A stretch of 64,000 nt of DNA from Oliverpabstia intestinalis (lineage in GTDB: Bacteria > Bacillota > Clostridia > Lachnospirales > Lachnospiraceae), in NCBI RefSeq assembly GCF_009696065.1, contig NZ_VUMS01000007.1, positions 62,001-126,000 of the forward strand, given 5' to 3'. Shown one piece after another: positions 41,226 through 49,977 of the stretch; position 1 is the first letter of the stretch; each line of letters opens with the position of its first letter. The notes beneath the pieces are model-generated. The model was not told the origin of the DNA. It did not search any database and saw only the letters and a program-made list of their open reading frames with translations. The position numbers and the translations under genes are program-made.

Positions 41226-43922
41226 ATGGGTGAAAGCAGACACAACCCGGATCAGTTATTAAAGGAAATTCAAGCGGGTGAAGAAAACCGTAATAAAGGA
41301 CTTTTGAAAATCTTTTTCGGATACGCAGCTGGTGTGGGTAAAACCTACGCCATGTTAGAAGCGGCTCATATGGAAAAACAGCAGGGAATTGACGTGGTAG
41401 CCGGTTATATAGAACCTCATGCACGCCCCAAGACAGCAGCTCTTTTGAATGGCTTAGAAGTTCTTCCTACAAGAGAAGTTCTCTATAATGGTATGATACT
41501 GAACGAATTCGACATTGACATGGCTCTGAAAAGAAAACCACAGATTATTCTTGTAGACGAACTTGCGCATACGAATGCCGAAGGATGCCGTCATGCAAAA
41601 CGGTATCAGGACATTAAGGAACTTTTGAATGCAGGGATTGATGTCTATACGACTGTCAATGTTCAGCATATTGAAAGCCTTTGTGATACAGTTGCATCCA
41701 TTACGGAAATTGTTGTACGGGAACGCATCCCGGATTCTATTTTTGATAATGCAGATCAGGTTGAATTAATAGATATTGAACCACAGGATTTGATCAACCG
41801 TTTGAACACAGGAAACGTATACAGACAGACACAGGAAAACCAGGCAGTAGAAAATTTTTTTACAATAGAAAATTTGACAGCTCTCCGGGAGATTTCACTG
41901 CGGCGATGTGCGGACCGGGTGAATATCCTCACAGAAAATACCCGCATAAAAAATCATGGAGATTATCACACAGGCGAACATATTCTTGTATGTCTATCTT
42001 CTTCTCCATCCAATGCGAAAATTATCCGTACCGCCGCAAAAATGGCTTCTGCTTTTAAAGGGGAGTTTACGGCTCTGTTTGTAGAAACCCCCGATTTTTC
42101 GGTGATGAGCGAGGAAAATGTAAAACGCCTGCGTTCAAATATTCGTCTTGCAGAGCAGCTTGGGGCAAAAATAGAAACAGTTTACGGAGAAGATGTTTCA
42201 TTTCAGATTGCGGAATTCACCCGTTTGTCCGGTGTGTCAAAGATTGTGATCGGACGTAGTTCTGCTACAAAACGGCATTTGCTCAGCAAACCGACCCTGA
42301 CAGAAAAATTGATTGATTATGCTCCTAACCTGGATGTGCATATTATTCCGGATACGGTTTCTAATGCGGCAGTGTATCAGTTAAGAGGGGGCAGGAAAAA
42401 GAACCATATCGTATTCTCTGTCACTGATACATTAAAATCTACTTCGATCCTGATTTTATCCAGTTTAGTCGGAATGATTTTCCAGAAATTTGGATTTGAC
42501 GAAGCAAATATCATTACTGTTTTTGTTTTAGGAGTTCTTGTCACCGCTGTCATCACGAAACATCAGATATACAGCCTAATTTCCTCGATTGTAAGTGTTT
42601 TGGTCTTTAATTTCCTGTTTACGGAACCTCAATTTACCTTGAAGGCGTATGATCAGGGTTATCCTGTTACCTTTATTATCATGTTTTTGGCGGCATTTTT
42701 AACTGGTTCTCTTGCTATACGGATTAAAAACCAGGCAAAACAGGCGGCACAATCTGCTTACCGTACCAAGGTGTTATTTGACACAAACCAGCTATTGCAA
42801 CAGGCAAAAGATAAAAATGAAATTGTATCTGCAACTTCAAATCAGCTCATTAAACTCTTGGGAAAAGATATCGTTTTTTATTTAGCTGATGGAGAAGTGT
42901 TGGATACGCCGCATATTTTTTCTGTAACTGAGGAAAATTTGGAATCGTGTATTTCCGAAAATGAAAAGGCCGTTGCCGGCTGGGTATTGAAAAACAATAA
43001 ACGTGCCGGAGCTACAACAGGAACGCTTTCCAATGCAAAATGCCTGTACCTTGCTGTTCGCAGCAGTATGGTATATGGAGTTGTTGGAATCGTGATGGGG
43101 GAAATACCTCTTGATCCATTTGAAAACAGTATTCTACTGTCCATTCTCGGAGAATGTGCCCTGGCTTTGGAAAATGAGAAAAATGCCCGTGAGAAACAGG
43201 AGGCGGCTATCCTTGCAAAAAATGAACAGTTGCGAGCGAACCTGCTGCGTGCTATTTCACATGATTTGAGGACACCGCTGACATCCATTTCCGGTAATGC
43301 TAGCAACCTTTTATCCAACGGCGATTCCTTTGATAATGATACAAAAAAGCAGCTATACATGGATATTTATGATGATTCCATGTGGCTGATTAACCTTGTA
43401 GAAAACCTGCTGGCTGTAACCCGGATTGAAGAAGGACGGTTGAATCTCCATATAACGGAAGATTTGATGGAGGACGTGATCACAGAAGCGTTACATCATA
43501 TTAACCGAAAGAGTGAAGAACATCATATTTCCGTTGAAAGCAAAGAAGAATTTCTTCTTGCAAAAATGGATGCAAAGCTTATTGTTCAGGTAATCATCAA
43601 TATTGTTGATAATGCTATCAAATATACACCTAAAAACTCTCATATTGTTATTCGGACAGAAAAGCGGGGAAAACAAGCAATCGTATCTATATCGGATGAC
43701 GGAAACGGAATTGCTGACGAAATAAAGCCACGGATATTCGACATGTTCTACAGCGGTGCAAATCAAATTGCAGACAGCCGCCGAAGTTTAGGACTTGGAT
43801 TATCTTTGTGCAAGTCCATTATTAACGCCCACGGCGGAGAACTTACTGTTTCAGATAATCTGCCGCACGGAACAGTATTCACATTTACATTACCGGCAGG
43901 GGAGGTCAAAGTATATGAATAA
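41226..43922 (+). CDS. kdpD: Osmosensitive K+ channel histidine kinase KdpD
   Basis: 898 aa, full length for KdpD. KdpD N-domain with Walker A FGYAAGVGKTYAML (about 32-45), a USP-like domain (about 250-370), four membrane segments of the DUF4118 region (about 395-500), a GAF-like part, HisKA with ISHDLRTPLTS (His about 680), and HATPase with NIVDNAIKYTPKNSH and GLGLSLCKSIINAHGG. It senses low potassium or turgor and phosphorylates KdpE. The stop overlaps kdpE by 8 bases. Confidence 0.95.
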   Translation: MGESRHNPDQLLKEIQAGEENRNKGLLKIFFGYAAGVGKTYAMLEAAHMEKQQGIDVVAGYIEPHARPKTAALLNGLEVLPTREVLYNGMILNEFDIDMALKRKPQIILVDELAHTNAEGCRHAKRYQDIKELLNAGIDVYTTVNVQHIESLCDTVASITEIVVRERIPDSIFDNADQVELIDIEPQDLINRLNTGNVYRQTQENQAVENFFTIENLTALREISLRRCADRVNILTENTRIKNHGDYHTGEHILVCLSSSPSNAKIIRTAAKMASAFKGEFTALFVETPDFSVMSEENVKRLRSNIRLAEQLGAKIETVYGEDVSFQIAEFTRLSGVSKIVIGRSSATKRHLLSKPTLTEKLIDYAPNLDVHIIPDTVSNAAVYQLRGGRKKNHIVFSVTDTLKSTSILILSSLVGMIFQKFGFDEANIITVFVLGVLVTAVITKHQIYSLISSIVSVLVFNFLFTEPQFTLKAYDQGYPVTFIIMFLAAFLTGSLAIRIKNQAKQAAQSAYRTKVLFDTNQLLQQAKDKNEIVSATSNQLIKLLGKDIVFYLADGEVLDTPHIFSVTEENLESCISENEKAVAGWVLKNNKRAGATTGTLSNAKCLYLAVRSSMVYGVVGIVMGEIPLDPFENSILLSILGECALALENEKNAREKQEAAILAKNEQLRANLLRAISHDLRTPLTSISGNASNLLSNGDSFDNDTKKQLYMDIYDDSMWLINLVENLLAVTRIEEGRLNLHITEDLMEDVITEALHHINRKSEEHHISVESKEEFLLAKMDAKLIVQVIINIVDNAIKYTPKNSHIVIRTEKRGKQAIVSISDDGNGIADEIKPRIFDMFYSGANQIADSRRSLGLGLSLCKSIINAHGGELTVSDNLPHGTVFTFTLPAGEVKVYE

Positions 43923-44616
43923 GTCACTAATATTAGTTGTAGAAGATGACACATCAGTCAGAAATTTAATTACAACAACCTTGAAAGCGCACGAATACCG
44001 ATATCTGACGGCACCCAATGGTCAATCGGCAATTTTAGAAGCATCTTCACACAATCCTGACATTATTTTACTTGATTTAGGACTTCCTGATATGGATGGT
44101 GTTGAGATTATTAAAAAAATTCGTACTTGGTCGAACATGCCAATTATCGTAATCAGTGCTCGCAGTGAAGATACCGATAAAATTGACGCGTTGGATGCCG
44201 GTGCAGATGATTATTTAACAAAGCCATTTTCTGTTGAGGAACTGCTTGCCAGACTACGAGTCACGCAAAGAAGGTTATCGATGATGCAAAAAGTATCCCC
44301 TGCCGAAGCGGTTGTTTTTGTAAACGGAAAACTTCGTGTAGATTATGTTGCAGGTTGTGCCTATTTGAATGAAGAAGAGTTACATTTAACACCTATTGAA
44401 TATAAGTTGCTTTGCCTGTTGACAAGAAATATAGGAAAAGTTCTGACACATACTTTCCTTACGCAAAGTATCTGGGGAAGTAGTTGGGATAATGATATTG
44501 CCTCCCTTCGTGTGTTTATGGCGACACTTCGTAAAAAAATCGAGAAAGAACCGAACTCTCCACAATATATCCAAACACACATTGGCGTGGGGTATCGGAT
44601 GTTGAAAGTTGAGTGA
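43915..44616 (+). CDS. kdpE: Response regulator KdpE
   Basis: 233 aa OmpR/PhoB-type regulator. Receiver domain with the phosphorylation Asp in LLDLGLPDMDG (about 52-58) and conserved Lys in LTKPFS. Winged helix about 130-230 (LTPIEYKLLCLLTRNIGKVL, then LRVFMATLRKKIE). Its ATG overlaps the kdpD stop (GGAGG 8 bases before). The usual target kdpFABC is absent from this window, so its targets may be the ktr genes or a remote locus. Confidence 0.95.
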   Translation: MNKSLILVVEDDTSVRNLITTTLKAHEYRYLTAPNGQSAILEASSHNPDIILLDLGLPDMDGVEIIKKIRTWSNMPIIVISARSEDTDKIDALDAGADDYLTKPFSVEELLARLRVTQRRLSMMQKVSPAEAVVFVNGKLRVDYVAGCAYLNEEELHLTPIEYKLLCLLTRNIGKVLTHTFLTQSIWGSSWDNDIASLRVFMATLRKKIEKEPNSPQYIQTHIGVGYRMLKVE

Positions 44617-45066
44617 ACTTCACAACACCATAGTTAAAGTTGGAATATAAGTTATAAACTGACATTTGTACTCAAATGCAATCAGACATTAAAGGTAGAG
44701 AATGCGAAAGCAGACTACAGAGCAAATCAGAAAGGGAAAGAGATGTCATAAATGGAGTAGAATAAGGCAAAGCGATTGAATGAAAATGTAACTGAAAAAA
44801 TGTGTTCATCAGACGGTAACGTGGTTGGGGAAATGTGTTCCCCAGCCGATGCCGACACATGTGGAAACAGTCTGCTTATTATCACGTAAATAAGCGATTT
44901 TACAGGCTTTTATGAATGGAGTTCAGTCTATTTGCCACCGTAATTTTTAAAATTATCACTGAACAAATATTGGGAGTTTTTCGTTGATCCGAAAAACGGA
45001 ACTTTGGAAACAAATAAACCACCTGCTGTGCGGATGGTTGAAGTTGCTTCAGCTTACAGTATAAAA
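44617..45066. other. Gene-poor stretch with a repeat of the Cys-rich leader
   Basis: About 450 bases without a supported gene. Bases 44798-44880 repeat the MCSS/MCSPAD/DTCG coding stretch of 22725-22807 (here it stops after about 30 codons). The same hairpin forms: GGTTGGGGAA/TTCCCCAGCC. Nothing else recognisable. Confidence 0.55.
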
Positions 45067-45120
45067 CCTCCTTTGTTAAATAATGTTAGGTTCGCCAACC
45101 GCATTATTTAACAAAGGAGG
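45067..45120 (+). promoter_or_regulatory. 19-bp hairpin hiding the IS200 ribosome site
   Basis: CCTCCTTTGTTAAATAATG and its exact complement flank a 16-base loop. The right arm ends with the Shine-Dalgarno AAAGGAGG, so folding would block translation of the transposase, as in known IS200 elements. Confidence 0.85.
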
Positions 45121-45127
45121 TATCCAT

Positions 45128-45475
45128 ATGGATAGTAATAGTTTATCACATACGAAATGGAATTGTAAGTATCATATCGTTTTTGCACCAAAATACAGAA
45201 GAAAAGTAGCATATGGAAAGATTAAGCAAGATATTGCAAATAGATTAAGTATGCTATGCAAAAGAAAAGGTGTAAAAATTGTAGAAGCAGAAATATGCCC
45301 AGATCACGTGCATATGTTGGTTGAAATTCCACCAAGCATAAGCGTATCGTATTTTGTCGGATATCTAAAAGGTAAGAGTACATTAATGATATTCGAACGC
45401 CATGCAAATTTGAAGTACAAATACGGAAATAGACATTTCTGGTGCAGGCAGTGCTTGCTATTCTTGATTAGTTAA
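45128..45475 (+). pseudogene. tnpA: IS200-type transposase TnpA, 3' truncated
   Basis: 115 aa; full length is about 150. HUH motif visible (CPDHVHMLVEIPPS) plus start TKWNCKYHIVFAPKYRRK and YGNRHFWCR. After residue about 106 the sense is lost, so the catalytic Tyr helix (near residue 125) is missing. The right end of the element is absent too. Dead unless a helper acts in trans. Confidence 0.88.
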
Positions 45476-45909
45476 AGGTTTTTAACTTTCCTGATTTTAA
45501 AATAATACCGATCAATAATATCCTGCAATGTAATGGATTTCATTTTTTCATCTACCATATTTTGAATTTCATGATAGAAGTCCCCAATAGCGAATTGAAT
45601 GTTGATACCGATTCCACAATCCGGATTGGTATCTGTGTCTAGGTGAAACAGCGGCTTATTGCCCTCTACGGCTCGGTAGATGTCATACATATTAATTTTA
45701 TCTGCCGATTTTACAAGAGTGGCATTCGCATGACCTTGTGTGTTGACAACAATGCCTGCATTTTTCAGGGTTGCCATAAGCTGTCTGACATAAGCCGGGT
45801 TTATCTTGATACTTTCTGCAATTTTTGTGCTTGAGAGTTGTTCGGCATCTCCAAGAGCAATAAATATAAGAATATGAATGGTGTCACTAAGCTTTGTGGA
45901 ATATTTTAT
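45472..45909 (-). CDS. Rrf2-family regulator without a normal start codon
   Basis: The frame reads KYSTKLSDTIHILIFIALGD with the Rrf2 winged helix (SSTKIAESIKINPAYVRQLM) and ends FHLDTDTNPDCGIGINIQFA and DIIDRYYFKIRKVKNL. It is the usual size of about 145 residues and has one Cys, so no Fe-S cluster is likely. The expected ATG reads ATA (45907-45909) and a TAA lies just before, so translation may have to begin at the internal ATG 45777, which would lose the DNA-binding part. Confidence 0.7.
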   Translation of the reverse strand: MKYSTKLSDTIHILIFIALGDAEQLSSTKIAESIKINPAYVRQLMATLKNAGIVVNTQGHANATLVKSADKINMYDIYRAVEGNKPLFHLDTDTNPDCGIGINIQFAIGDFYHEIQNMVDEKMKSITLQDIIDRYYFKIRKVKNL

Positions 45910-46125
45910 TTGTTACCTCGAAGCAAGCAGAAGAATCGAGACGAGAAGATTCGAGTAGTACCGCTTTATAGGGGGCCAGCAAAAGTGCTTGCGATACCGC
46001 CCTTTGGGGCGAGCAGTAACAATTGCCGGAAAGATTCCGGAGAATTCGTTTCTTTCAGCAAACAGTTTTTCAGGATCAGTGACGGAAAGAGAATAGAATA
46101 AAAGACAGGAAAGAGAGGGAAAAGC

Positions 46126-47541
46126 ATGAAAATTTACTATCAGCATCCACAGACTTGGTTTGGCGATTGTATGCCTTTTGGAAAGGGTGATACTTTTTAC
46201 CTGTTTCATCAGAGAGATACCAGAGTGCCGTGCCCTTTTGGAGAGCCGTTTGGCTGGGATCTGGCAACCACAAAGGATTTTGTGACTTATGAGGATTGCG
46301 GTGTGGCGATTCCGAGAGGAACGGATGAAGAGCAGGATCAGTTTATCTTTGCCGGAAGTATCTGCGAAGACAGAGAAGGAAAATATCATGCATTCTACAC
46401 CGGTTACAACAGAGATTATCCAAAACAGGGAAAACCATCTCAGGTACTGATGCATGCGGTCAGTGAGGATCTGAAACACTGGACAAAGACGCAGGATGCA
46501 GTGACCTTTGTTCCGCAGCCGGGATATGATCCGGATGACTGGAGAGATCCGTTTGTACTGTGGGATGACGAATCTGAAAAATATATTCTGATCCTGGGGG
46601 CACGTCTGGAAGGAGACAAGCATAAAACAACAGGAAGAACCGTTTATTTTACATCAGATGATCTTGCAGACTGGGAGTTTCAGGGGGATTTCTGGGCACC
46701 GGATCTGTTTACCATGCATGAGATGCCGGATCTTTTCAAGATGGGAGACTGGTGGTATCTGATCACAACAGAATATTCCCATGCATCCACACAGGTGTAC
46801 CGTATGGCAAAAAGCCTGAAAGGACCTTGGATCGCACCGGATGACGATGCTTTTGACGGAAGAGCTTATTATGCAGGAAGAACCTTCATGCTGAACAATC
46901 AAAGGATTCTGTTTGGATGGGTTCCGACACGTGCCAACGAGACGGACAGTGCAAATCTCTGGTACAGACCGGAGGCAGATAAAGAAGATTTTATCTGGGC
47001 AGGAACTTTTGTCGCACATGAACTGTATCAGAGAAAAGACGGCACTTTAGGCTGCCGGATTCCGGATACGGTGTGGAATGCGTTTAAGGATGAGAAAAAG
47101 CTGGAGGATGTAAAACTGGAAAAAGAATCAGGAAGAGAATTACGGCATGTAGTAACGGAGACCGGTGACTGCTATCGATACGAAGCAGATGTTACATTTG
47201 CTGAGGGAACACGTGGATTCTCCGTTGGCGTGCGTGCGCAGGAAGCGGATGATGAATTCTATTCTTTCACATTTGAGTGTCCGAAGGATCGTGTGATCTT
47301 CGAGAAATCTCCGAACTGGCCATGGCCACAGATGAATAATATGGGACTGGAACGCCTGATTCGTCTGGTTCCTGGAAAGAAATATCATGTACAGATTATC
47401 GTGGATGATACGATTGCTACACTGTATGTGGACGGAGTTGCTCTGAATACCCGCATGTATACAAACCCGGGGGAAGGAATCTGCCTGGGAGTTACAGATG
47501 GAAGTGCGGTATTTGAGAATCAGAGTATTGCATATCTGTAA
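46126..47541 (+). CDS. Glycoside hydrolase family 32-like enzyme
   Basis: 471 aa GH32/GH-J fold. Propeller motifs are present but diverged: the nucleophile region WFGDCMPFGKGDTFYLFHQ takes the place of WMNDPNG, RDP in DWRDPFVLW (about 139-142) and EMPDLF in place of EC. A C-terminal beta-sandwich (about 330-471) follows. GH32 enzymes hydrolyse fructosyl bonds such as sucrose or levan. No signal peptide, so it acts on imported sugar. It stands alone between the Rrf2 stub and a terminator. Confidence 0.82.
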   Translation: MKIYYQHPQTWFGDCMPFGKGDTFYLFHQRDTRVPCPFGEPFGWDLATTKDFVTYEDCGVAIPRGTDEEQDQFIFAGSICEDREGKYHAFYTGYNRDYPKQGKPSQVLMHAVSEDLKHWTKTQDAVTFVPQPGYDPDDWRDPFVLWDDESEKYILILGARLEGDKHKTTGRTVYFTSDDLADWEFQGDFWAPDLFTMHEMPDLFKMGDWWYLITTEYSHASTQVYRMAKSLKGPWIAPDDDAFDGRAYYAGRTFMLNNQRILFGWVPTRANETDSANLWYRPEADKEDFIWAGTFVAHELYQRKDGTLGCRIPDTVWNAFKDEKKLEDVKLEKESGRELRHVVTETGDCYRYEADVTFAEGTRGFSVGVRAQEADDEFYSFTFECPKDRVIFEKSPNWPWPQMNNMGLERLIRLVPGKKYHVQIIVDDTIATLYVDGVALNTRMYTNPGEGICLGVTDGSAVFENQSIAYL

Positions 47542-47550
47542 AAGGGAATC

Positions 47551-47590
47551 GGGCCGCCGTACTGTTTTTGGTGCGGCGGCCCTGATTTTA
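47551..47590 (+). terminator. Terminator of the GH32 gene
   Basis: GGGCCGCCG/CGGCGGCCC arms with a 14-base loop and TGATTTTA. Confidence 0.85.
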
Positions 47591-47693
47591 TCTCGTTCTT
47601 TTCAGAACACTTCGCGGGATATTACCTGCCGGACAGTTACAATATTTTAAAAGAGAAACGATGTACTGGTGATTCGAGGATAAGTATAATTCA

Positions 47694-47727
47694 CAAAATG
47701 GGGTCTGAAAAAACAGGCTCCATTTTG
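47694..47727. terminator. Second hairpin before the SulP gene
   Basis: CAAAATGGxGTCTG against CAGGCxCCATTTTG, loop of As; about 85 bases before the SulP start. Probably a terminator or bidirectional hairpin. Confidence 0.6.
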
Positions 47728-47813
47728 CAATTGTTTACTGGTGAAAAGAAAAAAGTATGTTATAATAAGAAGAATACTGTAAAAAAAGAAATGCAATAAG
47801 GAGATGGAAATCC

Positions 47814-49955
47814 ATGAAAGTATCTATGTGTAAAACCATGCGGACTTATGAGTGGAAAAATCTGTCGAAAGATCTTCTGGCGGGTCTGGTGATCATGGCA
47901 GTGTCGATTCCAATATCCATGGGATATGCGCAGATCGCGGGGCTTCCGGCGGTGTATGGACTGTACGGCTCAGTTTTTCCGATAGTACTGTTTGCCTTAT
48001 TTTCTACTTCCCCGCAGTTTGTTTTCGGTGTAGATGCTGCTCCGGCGGCACTGGTAGGATCGGCACTGGTAAGTCTGGGGATTGAAGGAGGATCGAAGGA
48101 AGCAATTGCGGCAGTTCCGGTGCTTGCATTTTTTGTTGCTGTCTGGCTGCTGGTCTTTTATCTGTGTCGGGCGGGAAAACTGGTTAATTATATTTCAGCA
48201 CCGGTGATGGGCGGATTTATCAGTGGAATCTGTACCACGATCATTCTGATGCAGGTGCCTAAATTATTCGGTGGTAAAGCAGGGGTCGGGGAACTCCCGG
48301 AACTGGTGCATCATATCTGGGAGAGTCGGACGATCTTTCATCTGCCATCCTTGCTTCTGGGTGTTGGTACACTGGTGATTCTTCTGGTGTCAAAAAAGCT
48401 GATTCCCAAATTTCCGATGGCAGTGTTTCTGATGGCAGCGGGTGCGATCGGTACGGCGTTTTTTCATCTGGAAAATCTTGGTATTCAGACGCTTGCAGCA
48501 GTGAAACCGGGGCTTCCCATATGGACGGTTCCGGAGTTTGGAGCAATCCCGTTAAAAGAGGTGGTGATCATCAGTCTTTCCGTGGCAGTTGTCATCATGG
48601 CAGAGACATTACTTGCGGAGAACAGTTTTGCACAGAAAAATCGTTACCGGATCGATGACAATCAGGAAATTCTTGCATTTGCCATGGGAAATCTGGCTGC
48701 TTCCGTTATTGGTTGCTGTCCGGTCAATGGATCCGTATCGAGAACGGCTATGGGAGAGCAGTACCAGGCGAAAACTCAGCTGACCGGTATCGTGGCCGGA
48801 CTGTCTATGATTGTATTATTGCTTTGCGGAACCGGATTTATCGGGTATCTTCCGATTCCGGTGCTGACAGCGATTGTGATTTCAGCGTTACTGGGAGCGA
48901 CAGAATTTGATCTGGCGGTGCGGCTGTGGAAGGTGAGCCGCACGGAATATTTGATCTTTGCTGGAGCATTTTTCGGTGTACTGATGCTTGGGACTATCAA
49001 CGGAGTATTGATTGGAATCATCCTTTCTTTTTCAGAGATGATTATCCGGACATCCAAGCCTTCCAGAGGCTTTCTTGGGATTCAGCCGGGACACCGGCAT
49101 TTCCGGGATCTGAAAGAAAGCGATCAGATCCATGCGATTGAAGGGGTGTTGATCTACCGGTTCAGCAGCAATCTGTTTTTTGCCAATATTCAGGTATTGC
49201 AAAGTGATATTGAGGATAATCTGCGGGAAGATACCAAAGCAGTGATTTTGGATGCCAGTGGAATCGGAAGTATGGATATTACAGCGGCAGATCGGTTAAA
49301 ACTTTTATATGAGTCACTGAAAGAGAAAAATATACGTTTTTATATCACAGAACATATTGCAGGATTGAATGAACAGATGCGTCAGCTGGGACTTGGATGT
49401 TTGATTCAGGAAGGTTGTGTGCGAAGAACGACACATATTGCTTTGAAAGATATGGGTATTACCCGTCCGTATCCCTTAGAGGGCGGTGTGGATAACGAAC
49501 AGCGCAGTGCGTCCAGAAAACGTGCCGACAACAGGGTGCAGGAATTTGTCTGGGCGTTTGGAAGTCAGGCAGAAGAGGAGATCGAACGACAGATCGGATG
49601 TCAGATTGAACAGTTGAAGAAAACCGGTGATGTGGAATATCTGCTTCACGGCCGATGGTCTCATATGGAGGATCTGGATCAGGATGAGTGGCTGGAACAT
49701 CTGGAAGAGCATCTCAAAGAAATTGTCAATATTTCCGGAAAAGATCAAAAAACCCTGGCAATTCGACTGGAAAAACACCGTCAGGAAGTGCATGACCGTA
49801 TTGCAAGAGAACATCCGGAACTTGCAGAGCGTTTCCGGGAAAGGCGTCATCTGTTGGATGAACATCTGAAGGAAAAGAGACCGGAAGTTTATGAACTTGT
49901 AATTCAGTTGCGCAAAAAGATCAGCGATGAGCAGAGAGAACAAGAGGAACAATAG
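47814..49955 (+). CDS. SulP-family anion transporter with STAS and an extra C-terminal domain
   Basis: 713 aa. Membrane domain in about 25-420 (SIPISMGYAQIAGLPAVYGL is the SulP signature; about 12-14 segments). STAS domain about 440-550 (DTKAVILDASGIGSMDITAA). After it a charged helical extension of about 150 residues (RRHLLDEHLKEKRPEVYELV type) is unusual for the family. It imports sulfate, bicarbonate or other anions. Next gene starts 22 bases later and may be co-transcribed. AAGGAG precedes the ATG. Confidence 0.88.
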   Translation: MKVSMCKTMRTYEWKNLSKDLLAGLVIMAVSIPISMGYAQIAGLPAVYGLYGSVFPIVLFALFSTSPQFVFGVDAAPAALVGSALVSLGIEGGSKEAIAAVPVLAFFVAVWLLVFYLCRAGKLVNYISAPVMGGFISGICTTIILMQVPKLFGGKAGVGELPELVHHIWESRTIFHLPSLLLGVGTLVILLVSKKLIPKFPMAVFLMAAGAIGTAFFHLENLGIQTLAAVKPGLPIWTVPEFGAIPLKEVVIISLSVAVVIMAETLLAENSFAQKNRYRIDDNQEILAFAMGNLAASVIGCCPVNGSVSRTAMGEQYQAKTQLTGIVAGLSMIVLLLCGTGFIGYLPIPVLTAIVISALLGATEFDLAVRLWKVSRTEYLIFAGAFFGVLMLGTINGVLIGIILSFSEMIIRTSKPSRGFLGIQPGHRHFRDLKESDQIHAIEGVLIYRFSSNLFFANIQVLQSDIEDNLREDTKAVILDASGIGSMDITAADRLKLLYESLKEKNIRFYITEHIAGLNEQMRQLGLGCLIQEGCVRRTTHIALKDMGITRPYPLEGGVDNEQRSASRKRADNRVQEFVWAFGSQAEEEIERQIGCQIEQLKKTGDVEYLLHGRWSHMEDLDQDEWLEHLEEHLKEIVNISGKDQKTLAIRLEKHRQEVHDRIAREHPELAERFRERRHLLDEHLKEKRPEVYELVIQLRKKISDEQREQEEQ

Positions 49956-49977
49956 TTACATTAGAGGGCAGTAAAAG

